The notes beneath the pieces were generated by a model, which had not been told where the DNA came from, ran no database searches, and saw nothing but the letters and a program-made list of their open reading frames with translations. The translations under genes were made by a program, and so were the position numbers. From assembly GCA_900045905.1 (NCBI GenBank), contig FCNS01000020.1, positions 1 through 64,000 of the forward strand: DNA of 64,000 nucleotides, in the 5' to 3' direction. This document shows, one piece after another, positions 1 through 7,684 of this stretch. The DNA comes from Clostridiales bacterium CHKCI001. GTDB lineage: Bacteria > Bacillota > Clostridia > Lachnospirales > Lachnospiraceae. Each line of letters opens with the position of its first letter. Position 1 is the first letter of the stretch.

Positions 1-220
1 TAATGATACGCATGCGTATCAATTGATCTTTGAATACATAGAAACTTTTTACAATACCGTGCGCATTCACAGCCATTGCGGATATTGGTCTCCAGATCAG
101 TACGAGAAACAATATCTACAAGATATAAAAGAGAATGCATCAAAGATAACAAGTTAACCCTTGTTGCTGAAGGTGGAAAATGGTTACATTTAATTTGTAC
201 TTTTTCTTGACATAGGACCA
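1..220 (+). mobile_element. Right end of an IS3-like insertion sequence
   Basis: After the transposase stop there are about 60 non-coding bases ending in TTGACATAGGACCA (207-220). Read inwards on the other strand this starts TGGTCCTATGTC, as expected for an IS3-family terminus (5'-TG...CA-3'). The left end and target duplication are outside the window, so the exact border is inferred. Confidence 0.5.
2..157 (+). CDS. IS3-family transposase, C-terminal fragment
   Basis: The frame is open from the window edge to a TAA at 155-157 and encodes 51 residues. The peptide has the C-terminal signature of IS3/IS150-type integrase-fold transposases: a YIETFYN block, then R-x-H-S-H, a GY and SPDQYE, matching the usual YNxxRxHxxLGYxSPxxYE. 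The catalytic DDE triad would lie upstream and is not visible. Only the last fraction is present, so intactness of the element cannot be judged. Downstream sequence ends in a TG/CA-type terminus near 220. Confidence 0.8.
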   Translation, partial: NDTHAYQLIFEYIETFYNTVRIHSHCGYWSPDQYEKQYLQDIKENASKITS

Positions 221-362
221 ATAATCTCTGCCCGGATGTTAGGAGATCATTTCAATCCGGCTGTTAGCAATACGGGTAAATCTGTTAGCTGCCTGCTAAC
301 AAAATCTATGTTGTGTTAGCAGAAATATCATTCGTTTGTATGCATTAATTCTTTCAGAAAAT

Positions 363-405
363 GAAAAAAACGGGAACTGTTTTAGCATTTTGCTAACAAT
401 TCCCG
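363..405 (-). terminator. Rho-independent terminator after tRNA-Arg(CCT)
   Basis: On the minus strand a stem formed by CGGGAATTGTTAGCA and its near-complement TGCTAAAACAGTTCCCG is followed by a T-rich run (T7 region at 364-370). It lies 13 bases past the tRNA 3' end, in the correct orientation to end its transcript. Confidence 0.75.
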
Positions 406-417
406 CTCTTTCAAGCG

Positions 418-491
418 CGTCCCTGAGAGGAGTCGAACCTCCGCTGACGTGCCTTAGGAGGGCACCGCTCTATCCACTGAGCTACAGAGAC
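418..491 (-). tRNA. tRNA-Arg (anticodon CCT)
   Basis: On the minus strand the acceptor stem GTCTCTG pairs with CAGGGAC (one G-T). A normal D arm (GCTCAGTGGATAGAGC), an anticodon loop CTCCTAA with anticodon CCT, and a T arm with GGTTCGACTCC are all present. The discriminator is G and no CCA is encoded. It reads AGG (arginine). It appears intact and is followed by a terminator. Confidence 0.93.
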
Positions 492-554
492 ATCTATACA
501 ATATTTACTTTTTGACTAACACCTATTGAAGCGAGTTGACTGTTATAACGCCAC

Positions 555-594
555 CTTAGAAGGCATGTGCTCTATCCTGCTGAGCTACGAGGAG
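555..594 (-). pseudogene. 5' half of tRNA-Arg (anticodon TCT), truncated in the anticodon arm
   Basis: On the minus strand CTCCTCG-TA-GCTC...GAGC gives a 5' acceptor strand and a full D arm. The anticodon loop CTTCTAA carries anticodon TCT. The next bases (GGTGG) no longer pair with the 5' anticodon strand CATGC, and there is no T arm or 3' acceptor strand before the intact tRNA-Arg(CCT). The homology therefore stops at the 3' side of the anticodon loop, a common crossover point for tRNA-targeting integrases. Confidence 0.75.
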
Positions 595-778
595 TTCTAT
601 TAAAATGATCCTTTTTGTTCCTAGATTTCAAATTATGTATTTAATACCTTCATCTAGTACAAAAACCTATTTTTTATTATACCAACTTTTAATAAAAAAT
701 CAACCATAAAATTTTACTTACAGACTTTTCATTTTTTTAGGGCTTTTAAACGACTCTTTCTAATATTACGATAATAAA

Positions 779-820
779 TAAGCATAGTAGAATATTAATT
801 TCCTAATTCTACTATGCTTA
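779..820 (-). terminator. Terminator hairpin downstream of the DUF3881-like gene
   Basis: Near-perfect stem TAAGCATAGTAGAAT / ATTCTACTATGCTTA with a 12-base loop, 17 bases beyond the stop of the minus-strand gene ending at 837. A T-rich run follows on both strands (better on the plus strand), so it may act in both directions. Confidence 0.65.
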
Positions 821-836
821 ATTTTTTATACAAAAC

Positions 837-1742
837 TTATAATAATTCAGGTGCAATTCGCTCAAATAATGCTCTTCCCTGCATCCAGACTTTTCCCTTA
901 AAACGGCGTCCTGGTGCTGGAACTCCCATTAAATCCTCCTGCTGAACTGCTACATGAAAACGAATATGATTGCAATTAATTAGCAGATTATATACATTTT
1001 CTCCTGTCAATTGATTTCTCACAATGCGAACATCTTCAATATCCCCCATAATGGAATAATTATCACACTCTACTCCAGTTGGCATAAAGAAGGAATCTAC
1101 CAATGTATAAATATCTACTTTTTTTACTTCAATCTGTTTTTTTATATTTTCACAGAGTTTTACTTCCTGCATAGTCAAAATATTAATTGCCTTATCATCT
1201 CCATTGCGTGCCTGCTCAATCAGCCTCGTACGATCTTGGAATTGATTCCAGGAATCTTGTGCTTGTTTTTTTGTTTTCGCAACTGGAAGCAATATTTTTC
1301 CTGATTCTGCCAGTGCTGCAAGCTGAACTCCCTCCACTTTTGGTATGGCACGGCGCCTTAGTTTTTCTTTATGCATTTCAATGACGTTTGTTAAATAAAA
1401 GATGAGAGAAACTCCTACATGATAATCTTCACAAAGCCCTGCATATGATTCTCTGCCGCCTTGTTTTTTTAATGTACACTCAACTGTTGTAGATACTTGT
1501 TCGCTATATAAATATGGATAGTAATATTCCATCTGAAACTGTCCATCTTCATCCGTCTCTCCATACAGAATAATTCCCATATCAGGTGCTGTTGCTTTTC
1601 TCAGTACCGTAATATTATTGTCATCATCAAATGGTACAATAACTTTTTCATCTGGATTTGCAATAATATTTTTTAATACTTGCTCAACGTCTCTTTTTTT
1701 TACATAACTGCGAAATCCAATGGACCTAAGAAAACTATGCAT
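837..1742 (-). CDS. DUF3881-like conserved protein, function unknown
   Basis: Encodes 301 residues with no signal peptide or membrane segment, so it is probably cytoplasmic. Length and sequence character resemble the DUF3881 proteins of Lachnospiraceae-type clostridia; that assignment is from memory of the family, not a search. The N-terminus (MHSFLRSIGF) leads into an alpha/beta-looking region, with a charged, probably helical stretch at about residues 155-200 (KTKKQAQDSWNQF, then several Lys/Glu). No catalytic motif is recognisable. It lies 121 bases downstream of serS on the same strand and ends at a terminator hairpin, so co-transcription with serS is possible. I cannot propose a biochemical role. 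Confidence 0.7.
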   Translation of the reverse strand: MHSFLRSIGFRSYVKKRDVEQVLKNIIANPDEKVIVPFDDDNNITVLRKATAPDMGIILYGETDEDGQFQMEYYYPYLYSEQVSTTVECTLKKQGGRESYAGLCEDYHVGVSLIFYLTNVIEMHKEKLRRRAIPKVEGVQLAALAESGKILLPVAKTKKQAQDSWNQFQDRTRLIEQARNGDDKAINILTMQEVKLCENIKKQIEVKKVDIYTLVDSFFMPTGVECDNYSIMGDIEDVRIVRNQLTGENVYNLLINCNHIRFHVAVQQEDLMGVPAPGRRFKGKVWMQGRALFERIAPELL

Positions 1743-1863
1743 AAAATCCCTTCCCTATTTGTTATGATTGAAACGATTGTGCTGCTATTACAATCGTTTT
1801 GGTTATAATTCCTACGCTATTTGCTATCCTTATACTAGCACAAATTGTAGAAAAAGAAAAGTA

Positions 1864-3147
1864 TTATTTTACGGAAATTATCGTCTGCCCGCCCATATAT
1901 GGCTGCAATGCAGCTGGAATTCTTACAGAACCATCTTGATTTAAGTTATTTTCCAAAAATGCAATTAACATTCTAGGAGGAGCAACGACTGTATTGTTCA
2001 ATGTATGGGCAAAATACTTACCGCCTTCCCCAACGACACGAATCTTTAAACGGCGTGCCTGTGCATCTCCTAAATTGGAACAGCTTCCTACTTCAAAATA
2101 CTTTTTCTGTCTTGGAGACCATGCCTCTACATCAATTGATTTTACCTTTAAATCAGCCAAATCTCCTGAACAACATTCTAACGTACGAACTGGAATATCT
2201 AAAGAACGGAATAAATCTACCGTATTCTTCCATAGCTTGTCAAACCACATTTTACTCTCTTCTGGCTTGCATACTACAATCATTTCTTGCTTCTCAAACT
2301 GATGAATTCGATAAACACCACGCTCTTCTAAACCATGTGCTCCTTTTTCCTTTCGGAAACATGGAGAATAGCTTGTTAATGTATATGGAAGCTTCTCTTC
2401 TGAAATAATCGTGTCGATAAACTTACCAATCATCGAATGCTCACTTGTACCAATCAAGTATAAATCTTCTCCCTCAATTTTATACATCATGGCATCCATC
2501 TCTGCAAAACTCATTACACCAGTCACCACATCACTACGAATCATAAATGGAGGTACGCAATACGTAAAGCCACGATTAATCATAAAATCTCTTGCATAAG
2601 AAATCACTGCCGAATGCAAACGAGCAATATCTCCCATCAGATAATAAAAACCGTTACCAGCGACTCTTCTTGCACTATCCAAATCAATTCCGTCAAACTT
2701 CTCCATAATCTCTGTATGATAAGGAACTTCAAAATCTGGTACAACTGGCTCTCCAAACCGCTCTACCTCTACATTTTCACTATCATCTTTTCCAATTGGA
2801 ACAGATGGATCAATAATATTTGGAATTGTCATCATAATCGTCTTAATTCGCTCTTCCACTGCTTTTTCTTCTTCTGTTAACTCCGCAGTACGATCTGCAA
2901 AGGAAGTAACTTGTCTCTTTACTTCTTCTGCTTCTTCCTTTTTACCCTGTTTCATTAATCCACCAATTTGTTTTGACATTTTATTGCGGTTTGCACGCAG
3001 TGTTTCTACCTCTTGCTTAATTTCGCGGTTTCTCTTATCTAGTTCCAACACTTCATCTACCAATGGCAGTTTTGCATCCTGAAATTTATTGCGAATATTC
3101 TGTTTTACAACTTCTGGATTTTCTCTTACAAATCTAATATCTAACAT
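1864..3147 (-). CDS. serS: Serine--tRNA ligase
   Basis: A 427-residue class II aminoacyl-tRNA synthetase that charges tRNA-Ser (and tRNA-Sec where present). The N-terminus MLDIRFVRENPEVVKQN opens the helical tRNA-binding arm (heptad-like residues about 30-100, rich in Lys/Glu). The catalytic core carries the class II motif 2 region FRKEKGAHG with GVYRIHQFEK, and a motif 3-like segment ending NNTVVAPPRMLIAFLEN. The open frame extends 58 codons upstream, but GGAGGAAAATT sits directly before the ATG at 3147 and the protein then has the family's normal length, so I chose that start. No T-box is visible upstream. Confidence 0.96.
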   Translation of the reverse strand: MLDIRFVRENPEVVKQNIRNKFQDAKLPLVDEVLELDKRNREIKQEVETLRANRNKMSKQIGGLMKQGKKEEAEEVKRQVTSFADRTAELTEEEKAVEERIKTIMMTIPNIIDPSVPIGKDDSENVEVERFGEPVVPDFEVPYHTEIMEKFDGIDLDSARRVAGNGFYYLMGDIARLHSAVISYARDFMINRGFTYCVPPFMIRSDVVTGVMSFAEMDAMMYKIEGEDLYLIGTSEHSMIGKFIDTIISEEKLPYTLTSYSPCFRKEKGAHGLEERGVYRIHQFEKQEMIVVCKPEESKMWFDKLWKNTVDLFRSLDIPVRTLECCSGDLADLKVKSIDVEAWSPRQKKYFEVGSCSNLGDAQARRLKIRVVGEGGKYFAHTLNNTVVAPPRMLIAFLENNLNQDGSVRIPAALQPYMGGQTIISVK

Positions 3148-3355
3148 AATTTTCCTCCTAATTTTCATTCTCCCTTTATCACAAACAGTTCTATTTGAAA
3201 TAAGAAGTTTTTTCAAATTTTTTAATATGAATAGTTCCTTTTCAGAAGATCTATTTTTTCTTTTAGTCCAATCGGGCTTAGAATCTGGGCTTATTATATA
3301 CGATTTATCCAGAAGAATCAAGGGAAAACGAACAAATTTACTTTCCTAACTACAA

Positions 3356-3394
3356 AAACAGGCTCTGCTTTCTCCCTATAAGCAGAGCCTGTTT
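3356..3394 (-). terminator. Strong terminator after the GH38 gene
   Basis: Stem AACAGGCTCTGCTT / AAGCAGAGCCTGTT with a 9-base loop, followed on the minus strand by TTTTTG. It sits about 45 bases past the alpha-mannosidase stop and ends the glycan operon before serS. Confidence 0.88.
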
Positions 3395-3439
3395 CATTTA
3401 CATCGTTAATCTAAAGCAATTACACTTGAATTATTATTT

Positions 3440-6400
3440 TTAAAAATTCACACGATATGTTTTAATTTCATATGGTGCAATTGTAATGCATACATCTTGT
3501 CCATCTGCACACATATCTGCAACTTTATTTTCCATTAAGTCACACTCACAAACCGCTTTTACTTCTTGAGCAAAATGCAGTTTTGCTTTTGTTTTCGTAT
3601 TCTTTTCCTCAATTACACGAATAATGATTCCATTTCCATCTTCAGCTGGTTTCACTGTTTCTAACATTATATTATTTTTATCACAGGAAATAAATGAATA
3701 TTCCCTCTTCTGAGCCGTTCCATTTACAGCCAACACAGGTTGATTCAAGTCATAACCTTCTTGTAATGTATCGGCTTCTCTCCATGTTCCTGCATGTGGA
3801 TAAATTGCATAAGTAAAATAGTGATCTTCCTGATCGGTCGTTGGATTTGGTTCAATACCAGATTTAATTAATGTTAATCCAATATCTGAATGATCTACAG
3901 AATGACCATATTTACAGTCATTCAAAATACTTACTCCATATCCACCTTCCGAAACATCCATCCATTTATGTCCACATGTTTCAAATCGAGCGATATCCCA
4001 GCTTGTATTTTTATGTGTCTTTCTTGTTAAGTTACCAAACTGGATGTCAAATGTTGCCTCATCGGTGTGAATATCAACTGGAAAATGTACTTTTAACAAC
4101 TGCTGAGAATCTTTCCAATCAACATGAGTATCAAAGTCAATTCTTGGCTCATTTGCATAGAAATAAATGGTTTGTTCAATTATAGAATTAGAAATTGCTT
4201 TTTTTACATAGAGTGCAGCTCTTACAGGGCCATTTTCTACCCACTTAATCTCCTTCACATCAGTGACATCCCAGAATTTGCGGCTATAGTAAATATCCAC
4301 ATCCCAATTATCATAATGTTGTGGTTTATCTTCATATACACGAAACTGATTCGCTTTTTTACCTTCTTGAATCACTTCGCGTTCATTTTCTTTATCATAT
4401 AAAGATAAAATACATCCATTTTCATCCATAACTACATTATAAAATGGAGTTTGAATCTTCCATCCATCAATTACAAATGGAGATACTGCATCCTGATCTG
4501 TCCATTGGAATACTCGATATCCTTTTGACGGAAGTTTTGCAACTGCTGCAACTGCACCTTCTGCTGTTTTTTGAACTGGATAATAGTTTCCATCTACATC
4601 TTTTAATGCACTTGCTTTATATTCTGGAAGAGACACGATACTATTTCGTTCAAATCCTACTGTATTGAACAAGGTCAACTCATCCGAAGCTGATGTTAAT
4701 TGCTTCAAATAGTCTTCTGCCATTTCTTTTCCTTGCTTTTCTAATGCATCATACTCTTCTTTTGTTACATCATAAACTTCTTTAATAGAAGAACCTGGAA
4801 GAATATCATGGAATTGATTAATTAAAATCGTTTTCCACATTTGATCCATCTGCTCAGCTGGATAATTTTTGCCTAACAATACCGATAACAACTCCAAATC
4901 CATCATCATAAACTCGCTTTTACGGTTAGAACGTTTATTTCTAGCCATAGAAGTATAGGTTCCACGATGATATTCAAAATATAACTCTCCAACCCATGTT
5001 GCCAGTCGTTCATCGTTTCCGATACGTGCAGTCAACTCATCAAAATACTGCTTTGAAAATGCTTGACGTACTTTTGGAGTGCCTTGAATTCCTTTTTCCA
5101 TACGAGTGGATGTCTCCATCATTTCTCTCGTTGGACCACCGCCTCCATCGCCATATCCAAATGCAATTAAAATATCATTATTGATTTCTTTATTTTGATA
5201 ACGCAGCCATCCACCCATTAATGCATCTGGATGAAGCATTCCATTATACGTAGTAAAGAAATCTTCTGTACTCTGTCCAATTCCAAGTGTCGTAATCAAA
5301 TGGGTAAATATTTTTGTACCGTCAATTCCTTCCCACCAGAATGTATCATTTGGAATTTTATTAAACTGATTCCATGCCAGCTTTGTTGTCATGAAATATT
5401 TAATTCCTGACTTTTTCATAATCTGTGGCAATGCAGCAGAATATCCAAACACGTCAGGCAGCCAAAGTTCCTCATTTTCTACTCCAAATTCATCTTTAAA
5501 GAACTTCTTTCCATGCAGGAACTGACGCACTAAAGATTCACCGCTTGTAAGGTTACAATCCGCTTCTACCCACATACCGCCTTCTGGCTCCCAGCGTCCT
5601 TCCTTTACTCGTTCCTTAATTTTTTCATACATCTCTGGATAGCGTTCTTTAAAAAATGCATATAACTGTGGCTGACTGGACATAAACTTATAATCAGGAT
5701 ATTCTTCCATTAACTTTAATACAGTGGAAAAACTGCGGCAAACTTTTTCTCGTGTCTGTGCAACCGTCCACCACCATGCAACATCAATATGGGTATGTCC
5801 AATACAAGTTGCAATTACATCCTCATATCCACCCATATTTTCATAGATTGCTTTTTGGATATAATTTCTTGCCTCTGCAACTGACTCATAAAATTCTTTG
5901 GAATAAGGATTTCTTAAATCCAGACATTGTACGGTTTGATTTAATTCATAAGCCAGGCACTGTGCTGTTCTGGATTCCTTATCCATACGTGCCAAAGACC
6001 AGAGTGGTACCTGCATATCATAATATAATCCTCCGATTTCTGGATCAATCTCTTCCACTGTAGCAAGCAGACGGAATTCATCATAAATAATTCCTGTATA
6101 TGCCTGAAGATCGATTTCATATACCGTACCTGGTTTTGCGCTTCGATCTACCAGAACCTCTCTATGATTAATATCCATTCCCTGTGTTACTTGCCCATTG
6201 ATAAACAATAAAAACTGTGGATTTCTCGCATCATCCCATCCATCAATTCCTGTATGAATCCGAAACCACAATGGCTTATTATTCCAAGATTCTGGTACTA
6301 CAAATACGGTTTTAAACCAATAGTGTCGGTCTTTTCCATACCAATGCATGGTATGGCTGTCAAATTCTTGCCACGCAGGCTGTGCTTGCTCTGCCTCTTC

Positions 6401-6517
6401 TGGACGTAAAAAAGTCCCTTCTTTTACTTTCCACTGATTTAACTCTATACTTTGAACAATGGCGAGTTTTTTCAGTTCCGCTGCAATAACTTCTGCACGC
6501 TCTTTCGCATAAATCAT
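3440..6517 (-). CDS. Alpha-mannosidase, glycoside hydrolase family 38
   Basis: A 1025-residue zinc-dependent retaining alpha-mannosidase of the cytosolic/lysosomal type, which removes terminal alpha-mannose from glycans. The catalytic domain contains the metal site GHTHIDVAWWW (about residues 240-250) and LWLPDVFGYS, whose Asp355 is the expected nucleophile. Upstream residues 60-160 form a beta domain, and the C-terminal 400 residues are the usual beta-rich GH38 tail. There is no signal peptide. The ATG at 6517 follows GGAGGAAAATAGG, preferred over an ATG 12 codons upstream without a ribosome site. It is last in the minus-strand series transglutaminase-like, GH130, GH38, and ends at a strong terminator. 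Linkage specificity cannot be read from the sequence. Confidence 0.93.
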   Translation of the reverse strand: MIYAKERAEVIAAELKKLAIVQSIELNQWKVKEGTFLRPEEAEQAQPAWQEFDSHTMHWYGKDRHYWFKTVFVVPESWNNKPLWFRIHTGIDGWDDARNPQFLLFINGQVTQGMDINHREVLVDRSAKPGTVYEIDLQAYTGIIYDEFRLLATVEEIDPEIGGLYYDMQVPLWSLARMDKESRTAQCLAYELNQTVQCLDLRNPYSKEFYESVAEARNYIQKAIYENMGGYEDVIATCIGHTHIDVAWWWTVAQTREKVCRSFSTVLKLMEEYPDYKFMSSQPQLYAFFKERYPEMYEKIKERVKEGRWEPEGGMWVEADCNLTSGESLVRQFLHGKKFFKDEFGVENEELWLPDVFGYSAALPQIMKKSGIKYFMTTKLAWNQFNKIPNDTFWWEGIDGTKIFTHLITTLGIGQSTEDFFTTYNGMLHPDALMGGWLRYQNKEINNDILIAFGYGDGGGGPTREMMETSTRMEKGIQGTPKVRQAFSKQYFDELTARIGNDERLATWVGELYFEYHRGTYTSMARNKRSNRKSEFMMMDLELLSVLLGKNYPAEQMDQMWKTILINQFHDILPGSSIKEVYDVTKEEYDALEKQGKEMAEDYLKQLTSASDELTLFNTVGFERNSIVSLPEYKASALKDVDGNYYPVQKTAEGAVAAVAKLPSKGYRVFQWTDQDAVSPFVIDGWKIQTPFYNVVMDENGCILSLYDKENEREVIQEGKKANQFRVYEDKPQHYDNWDVDIYYSRKFWDVTDVKEIKWVENGPVRAALYVKKAISNSIIEQTIYFYANEPRIDFDTHVDWKDSQQLLKVHFPVDIHTDEATFDIQFGNLTRKTHKNTSWDIARFETCGHKWMDVSEGGYGVSILNDCKYGHSVDHSDIGLTLIKSGIEPNPTTDQEDHYFTYAIYPHAGTWREADTLQEGYDLNQPVLAVNGTAQKREYSFISCDKNNIMLETVKPAEDGNGIIIRVIEEKNTKTKAKLHFAQEVKAVCECDLMENKVADMCADGQDVCITIAPYEIKTYRVNF

Positions 6518-6635
6518 CCTATTTTCCTCCTTCTGTGAACTACTCAGAAACAAGTCATTGAGAATTTCTGCCCAATATCTTAAAATCTCCAGCAGAGCTT
6601 TTTATGAAATATAAGAATAACTAAAAAAATTTATT

Positions 6636-7631
6636 TTATAAATTTAATGGATTTTCTTTCATATAATTCATCAATTCATCCACTGTTGTAAATGCCATAC
6701 CTGTTACAGTGTCTGCACATCCATAATAGATACAGATTCTTCCTGTATCAGCATCTGTTAAAGTTGCACATGGGAATGTAACATTTGGAACATCTCCATT
6801 ACATTCATATAATTCTTCAGGTGCTAAAATATAATATTTGGAACGAAGTTTTACTTTCCAAGGCTCATCAATATCTAACAATGCACATCCCATACGATAT
6901 ACAAATCCATTACATGTCGTAATAACACCATGATAAATCAAAAGCCATCCTTCGTCTGTTTCAATTGGTGTTGGTCCTGGACCAATCTTGGTTGATTGCC
7001 ATGCACTGATATCCCCTTTTACATTTCCCATTACATAACGATGCTTACCCCAGAAGGTCAAGTCTGGACTAATACTATAAAAGATATCTCCAAATGGTGT
7101 ATGTCCTGTATCACTTGGACGGCTTACCATTGCATAATAGCCATTAATTTTTCTTGGAAAAAGTACACCATTCCGGTTGTATGGCAAAAATGCATTTTCC
7201 AGCTGGTAAAATTTCTTAAAATCAAATGTATACGCAATACCAATTGTTGGACCATGATAGCCATTACACCATGTAATATAATAACGGTCTTCAATAAAGC
7301 ATACTCTTGGATCATAGCGATATTCTCTATTTAAGATTTCTGGGTCTTCTCCTTCAAATTGAATTGGTTCATGATTGATTTCCCAATGAATACCATCTTT
7401 ACTAAATCCTGCAAAAATATCCATACTGATTGATTTACTGTCACAGCGAAATACTCCTGCATAACCATCCCCAAATGGGACAACTGCACTATTAAAAATA
7501 CTATTTGAGCTTGGAATTGCTCTTCTTCCTATAATTGGATTTTCTGTATATCTCCATACAGGCATTGTGTACCCCTCTGGTTTCTCCTGCCAAGGCATAT
7601 TTGGCAATGCTTTTCCAATAATCTTTGTCAT
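6636..7631 (-). CDS. Glycoside phosphorylase/hydrolase family 130 (mannosyl-glycoside phosphorylase)
   Basis: A 331-residue five-bladed-propeller enzyme. GH130 members mostly phosphorolyse beta-mannosides (mannosyl-glucose, mannosyl-GlcNAc, mannobiose), giving mannose-1-phosphate. The N-terminal RYTENPII and the general-acid motif YDPRV (Asp107), followed by YYITW, are typical, as are later blades containing GPGPTPI and LLIYHG. No signal peptide. It is 54 bases downstream of the transglutaminase-like gene and upstream of GH38. Beside an alpha-mannosidase a Man-beta-1,4-GlcNAc phosphorylase (the N-glycan core linkage) is plausible, but this is inference. Start ATG is preceded by GGAGGAAAAGTA. 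Confidence 0.9.
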   Translation of the reverse strand: MTKIIGKALPNMPWQEKPEGYTMPVWRYTENPIIGRRAIPSSNSIFNSAVVPFGDGYAGVFRCDSKSISMDIFAGFSKDGIHWEINHEPIQFEGEDPEILNREYRYDPRVCFIEDRYYITWCNGYHGPTIGIAYTFDFKKFYQLENAFLPYNRNGVLFPRKINGYYAMVSRPSDTGHTPFGDIFYSISPDLTFWGKHRYVMGNVKGDISAWQSTKIGPGPTPIETDEGWLLIYHGVITTCNGFVYRMGCALLDIDEPWKVKLRSKYYILAPEELYECNGDVPNVTFPCATLTDADTGRICIYYGCADTVTGMAFTTVDELMNYMKENPLNL

Positions 7632-7684
7632 TACTTTTCCTCCTTTATTCTTTCACACTCTGCAATCTCTTGCATTATGATTTC

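Noticed and set aside
555-594. A second functional tRNA-Arg gene
   Set aside because: No T arm or 3' acceptor strand, and the anticodon stem is unpaired on the 3' side.
3148-3321. 58-residue N-terminal extension of SerRS, or a T-box leader
   Set aside because: Normal SerRS begins MLDIRFVRENPE with a good ribosome site; no T-box motif (AGGGTGGAACCGCG-like) is found upstream.
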